In this document: in pieces, positions 60,418 through 64,000 of the stretch
Position numbering within the stretch: the first letter of the stretch is position 1
How the letters are laid out: every line of letters starts with the position of its first letter
Assembly (NCBI GenBank): GCA_027574665.1
Contig: CM050676.1
Coordinates: forward strand, 6,810,157 to 6,874,156
Direction: 5' to 3'
Length of the DNA stretch: 64,000 nucleotides
DNA from: Rhynochetos jubatus
Taxonomy: Eukaryota; Chordata; Aves; Eurypygiformes; Rhynochetidae
Position numbers and translations under genes: made by a program
Notes under the pieces: model-generated
Seen by the model: only the letters and a program-made list of their open reading frames with translations
The model's database searches: none
Told to the model about the DNA's origin: nothing

Positions 60418-63249
60418 AGACGCTTCAACGAGCCGCGCATTCGAGCCTCTCCGAGCCTGTTAGCACAGAGAAGGTGACCCTGTGGATTTCGACTTTCCCG
60501 GGGATACAGAGCTCTGTCTTAAGAGGCATGCAGTGCTCTGCCAAAACAAACAAGGTTTCCCTAAGAAATTCCCTCGTAGCTCTTTCCCTTTTGGAGGAAA
60601 AGGGAGAGGTTTGTTTCTAAGCTTTGCAAGCGGTCCCGCGCTCTGCCGAAAAGGGAACGAACTGCTAGAGCACAGCGAGAGAAAACAGCGCAAGCAATTC
60701 CTTCCTAGCTCTTTCTGTTGCCGAGGAACTGTGGCACTGTTGGAACTGGAGATTGCAAGCAACACAGCGATCCGGCTGCTCTGGCACGCAGTGCTCTGCA
60801 AAGGCGCAGCAAGAAGGGACAAGAAATTCTCTCCTAACTCTTTCTGTTTGGTCGCATTACAGTGCTGCTTCAGATGTCCGTGTTCGGGCAGACGCTTCAA
60901 CGAGCCGCGCATTCGAGCCTCTCCGAGCCTGTTAGCACAGAGAAGGTGACCCTGTGGATTTCGACTTTCGCGGGGATACAGAGCTCTGTCTTAAGAGGCA
61001 TGCAGTGCTCTGCCAAAACAAACAAGGTTTCGCTAAGAAATTCCCTCGTAGCTCTTTCCCTTTTGGAGGAAAAGGGAGAGGTTTGTTTCTAAGCTTTGCA
61101 AGCGGTCCCGCGCTCTGCCGAAAAGGGAACGAACTGCTAGAGCACAGCGAGAGAAAACAGCGCAAGCAATTCCTTCCTAGCTCTTTCTGTTGCCGAGGAA
61201 CTGTGGCACTGTTGGAAGTGGAGATTGCAAGCAACACAGCGATCCGGCTGCTCTGGCACGCAGTGCTCTGCAAAGGCGCAGCAAGAAGGGACAAGAAATT
61301 CTCTCCTAACTCTTTCTGTTTGGTCGCATTACAGTGCTGCTTCAGATGTCCGTGTTCGGGCAGACGCTTCAACGAGCCGCGCATTCGAGCCTCTCCGAGC
61401 CTGTTAGCACAGAGAAGGTGACCCTGTGGATTTCGACTTTCCCGGGGATCCAGAGCTCTGTCTTAAGAGGCATGCAGTGCTCTGCCAAAACAAACAAGGT
61501 TTCGCTAAGAAATTCCCTCGTAGCTCTTTCCCTTTTGGAGGAAAAGGGAGAGGTTTGTTTCTAAGCTTTGCAAGCGGTCCCGCGCTCTGCCGAAAAGGGA
61601 ACGAACTGCTAGAGCACAGCGAGAGAAAACAGCGTAAGCAATTCCTTCCTAGCTCTTTCTGTTGCCGAGGAACTGTGGCACTGTTGGAACTGGAGATTGC
61701 AAGCAACACAGCGATCCGGCTGCTCTGGCACGCAGTGCTCTGCAAAGGCGCAGCAAGAAGGGACAAGAAATTCTCTCCTAACTCTTTCTGTTTGGTCGCA
61801 TTACAGTGCTGCTTCAGATGTCCGTGTTCGGGCAGACGCTTCAACGAGCCGCGCATTCGAGCCTCTCCGAGCCTGTTAGCACAGAGAAGGTGACCCTGTG
61901 GATTTCGACTTTCCCGGGGATACAGAGCTCTGTCTTAAGAGGCATGCAGTGCTCTGCCAAAACAAACAAGGTTTCGCTAAGAAATTCCCTCGTAGCTCTT
62001 TCCCTTTTGGAGGAAAAGGGAGAGGTTTGTTTCTAAGCTTTGCAAGCGGTCCCGCGCTCTGCCGAAAAGGGAACGAACTGCTAGAGCACAGCGAGAGAAA
62101 ACAGCGTAAGCAATTCCTTCCGAGCTCTTTCTGTTGCCGAGGAACTGTGGCACTGTTGGAAGTGGAGATTGCAAGCAACACAGCGATCCGGCTGCTCTGG
62201 CACGCAGTGCTCTGCAAAGGCGCAGCAAGAAGGGACAAGAAATTCTCTCCTAACTCTTTCTGTTTGGTCGCATTACAGTGCTGCTTCAGATGTCCGTGTT
62301 CGGGCAGACGCTTCAACGAGCCGCGCATTCGAGCCTCTCCGAGCCTGTTAGCACAGAGAAGGTGACCCTGTGGATTTCGACTTTCCCGGGGATACAGAGC
62401 TCTGTCTTAAGAGGCATGCAGTGCTCTGCCAAAACAAACAAGGTTTCGCTAAGAAATTCCCTCGTAGCTCTTTCCCTTTTGGAGGAAAAGGGAGAGGTTT
62501 GTTTCTAAGCTTTGCAAGCGGTCCCGCGCTCTGCCGAAAAGGGAACGAACTGCTGGAGCACAGCGAGAGAAAACAGCGTAAGCAATTCCTTCCTAGCTCT
62601 TTCTGTTGCCGAGGAACTGTGGCACTCTTGGAACTGGAGATTGCAAGCAACACAGCGATCCGGCTGCTCTGGCACGCAGTGCTCTGCAAGGGCGCAGCAA
62701 GAAGGGACAAGAAATTCTCTCCTAACTCTTTCTGTTTGGTCGCATTACAGTGCTGCTTCAGATGTCCGTGTTCGGGCAGACGCTTCAACGAGCCGCGCAT
62801 TCGAGCCTCTCCGAGCCTGTTAGCACAGAGAAGGTGACCCTGTGGATTTCGACTTTCGCGGGGATACAGAGCTCTGTCTTAAGAGGCATGCAGTGCTCTG
62901 CCAAAACAAACAAGGTTTCGCTAAGAAATTCCCTCGTAGCTCTTTCCCTTTTGGAGGAAAAGGGAGAGGTTTGTTTCTAAGCTTTGCAAGCGGTCCCGCG
63001 CTCTGCCGAAAAGGGAACGAACTGCTAGAGCACAGCGAGAGAAAACAGCGTAAGCAATTCCTTCCTAGCTCTTTCTGTTGCCGAGGAACTGTGGCACTGT
63101 TGGAAGTGGAGATTGCAAGCAACACAGCGATCCGGCTGCTCTGGCACGCAGTGCTCTGCAAAGGCGCAGCAAGAAGGGACAAGAAATTCTCTCCTAACTC
63201 TTTCTGTTTGGTCGCATTACAGTGCTGCTTCAGATGTCCGTGTTCGGGC
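59474..63249. repeat. Eight-unit block, second copy (units 127-134)
   Basis: It matches units 105-112 at all scored sites, including G289 near 62122, C322 near 62627 and G250 near 62555. Its first two units overlap the 122-128 block, so this segment joins two older blocks and shows at least two rounds of copying. Confidence 0.9.
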
Positions 63250-64000
63250 AGACGCTTCAACGAGCCGCGCATTCCAGCCTCTCCGAGCCTGTTAGCACAG
63301 AGAAGGTGTCCCCCTGGATTTCGACTTTCGCGGGGATACAGAGCTCTGTCTTAAGAGGCATGCAGTGCTCTGCCAAAACAAACAAGGTTTCGCTAAGAAA
63401 TTCCCTCGTAGCTCTTTCCCTTTTGGAGGAAAAGGGAGAGGTTTGTTTCTAAGCTTTGCAAGCGGTCCCGCGCTCTGCCGAAAAGGGAACGAACTGCTAG
63501 AGCACAGCGAGAGAAAACAGCGCAAGCAATTCCTTCCTAGCTCTTTCTGTTGCCGAGGAACTGTGGCACTGTTGGAACTGGAGATTGCAAGCAACACAGC
63601 GATCCGGCTGCTCTGGCACGCAGTGCTCTGCAAAGGCGCAGCAAGAAGGGACAAGAAATTCTCTCCTAACTCTTTCTGTTTGGTCGCATTACAGTGCTGC
63701 TTCAGATGTCCGTGTTCGGGCAGACGCTTCAACGAGCCGCGCATTCGAGCCTCTCCGAGCCTGTTAGCACAGAGAAGGTGACCCTGTGGATTTCGACTTT
63801 CCCGGGGATACAGAGCTCTGTCTTAAGAGGCATGCAGTGCTCTGCCAAAACAAACAAGGTTTCCCTAAGAAATTCCCTCGTAGCTCTTTCCCTTTTGGAG
63901 GAAAAGGGAGAGGTTTGTTTCTAAGCTTTGCAAGCGGTCCCGCGCTCTGCCGAAAAGGGAACGAACTGCTAGAGCACAGCGAGAGAAAACAGCGCAAGCA
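63250..64000. repeat. Unit 135 and partial unit 136 at the window edge
   Basis: Unit 135 carries C26 and the T60/C64/C65 cluster (63309-63314) with G81. The last 279 bp belong to unit 136, which has C143 like units 98, 107 and 129, each of which also follows a cluster unit. The array clearly continues beyond the window. Confidence 0.9.

Larger units (their letters stand above)
1..64000. repeat. Satellite DNA array, 472-bp tandem unit, 135.6 copies
   Basis: Landmarks such as the HindIII-type AAGCTT (202-207 in unit 1), CTTAAG (101-106), GAGCTC (92-97) and GCATGC (109-114) recur every 472 bp across the window. All copies lie in the same orientation, and no foreign sequence, inversion or gap is visible. 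GC is about 52%. Units 1 and 2 differ at only four scored positions (143, 161, 230 and 429 of the unit), so identity is about 99%; typical unit pairs look 97-99% alike. Variable sites are mostly biallelic single-base changes reused in many combinations, as expected from unequal exchange and gene conversion. Array ends lie outside the window. I do not recognise the family by name. The period does not fit alpha satellite (171 bp). What it does is unknown; similar arrays form centromeric or other constitutive heterochromatin, but nothing here proves that. Confidence 0.98.
39177..64000. repeat. Right, more homogeneous array domain (units 84-136)
   Basis: From unit 84 on, G429, C155 and A161 appear fixed, C352 is absent, and T460 is nearly fixed (exceptions units 87 and 122). 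Variation is carried mainly by sites 26, 60-65, 81, 89-90, 143, 250, 274, 329 and 381. Several multi-unit blocks inside it are copies of one another. Lower diversity together with long shared blocks points to more recent turnover than in the left domain. Confidence 0.8.

Noticed and set aside
1-64000. CRISPR array or other repeat-spacer system
   Set aside because: Units are directly adjacent 472-bp copies with no short repeats separated by unique spacers, and there are no cas-like genes.
1-64000. Tandem rRNA, 5S or tRNA gene cluster
   Set aside because: I recognise no conserved rRNA or tRNA segments, and no RNA polymerase III T-run terminators.
1-64000. Alpha satellite or another named centromeric satellite
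   Set aside because: Period (472, sub-period 129) and sequence do not fit the 171-bp family, and I could not match any other family from memory.
1-64000. Transposable element insertion or internal LTR structure
   Set aside because: The 472-bp register is kept throughout, with one 1-bp exception, so there is no room for an insertion, and no target-site duplications or terminal repeats are visible.

Overview
The whole 64,000-base window is one uninterrupted tandem satellite DNA array. A unit of 472 bp repeats head to tail in a single orientation from the first base to the last: 135 complete units plus 279 bp of a 136th. With unit 1 beginning at base 1, unit n starts at 472(n-1)+1 up to unit 93 and at 472(n-1)+2 afterwards, because unit 93 carries the only length change in the window, a 1-bp insertion near 43674. 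I found no protein-coding gene, RNA gene, transposon, CRISPR array or unique-sequence gap. The many open frames are by-products of a stop-poor repeat. 472 is not a multiple of 3, frames are open on both strands, and copies differ by nonsense and mostly replacement changes, so none is annotated as a gene.

The unit has internal structure. A conserved ATTC/CTCTTT block recurs at spacings of 129, 129, 85 and 129 bp, so the 472-bp unit looks like an old tetramer of about 129-bp subunits, one of them shortened by 44 bp. Each unit also holds a near-match to the mammalian CENP-B box core (8 of 9 key bases), a perfect 12-bp palindrome and a CCCTTTT/AAAAGGG hairpin. GC content is about 52% and CpG is only mildly depleted (observed/expected about 0.75 by hand count).

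Units 1 and 2 differ at only 4 scored positions, and linked variants reveal higher-order duplication. About 0-35.4 kb (units 1-75) is a left domain with many allele combinations and partly duplicated blocks of 4 to 8 units. About 35.4-39.2 kb (units 76-83) is a transition that starts with a clean dimer. About 39.2-64 kb (units 84-136) is a more uniform right domain in which multi-unit blocks were copied recently; units 105-112 and 127-134 match at every site I scored. A small island at 3.8-6.6 kb (units 9-14) carries right-domain alleles inside the left domain.

This is eukaryotic heterochromatin-type DNA. About half of the segregating transitions fall on CpG, which suggests a genome with CpG methylation (for example vertebrate or plant). 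I do not recognise the repeat family and cannot name the species or say whether the array is centromeric, pericentromeric or subtelomeric.
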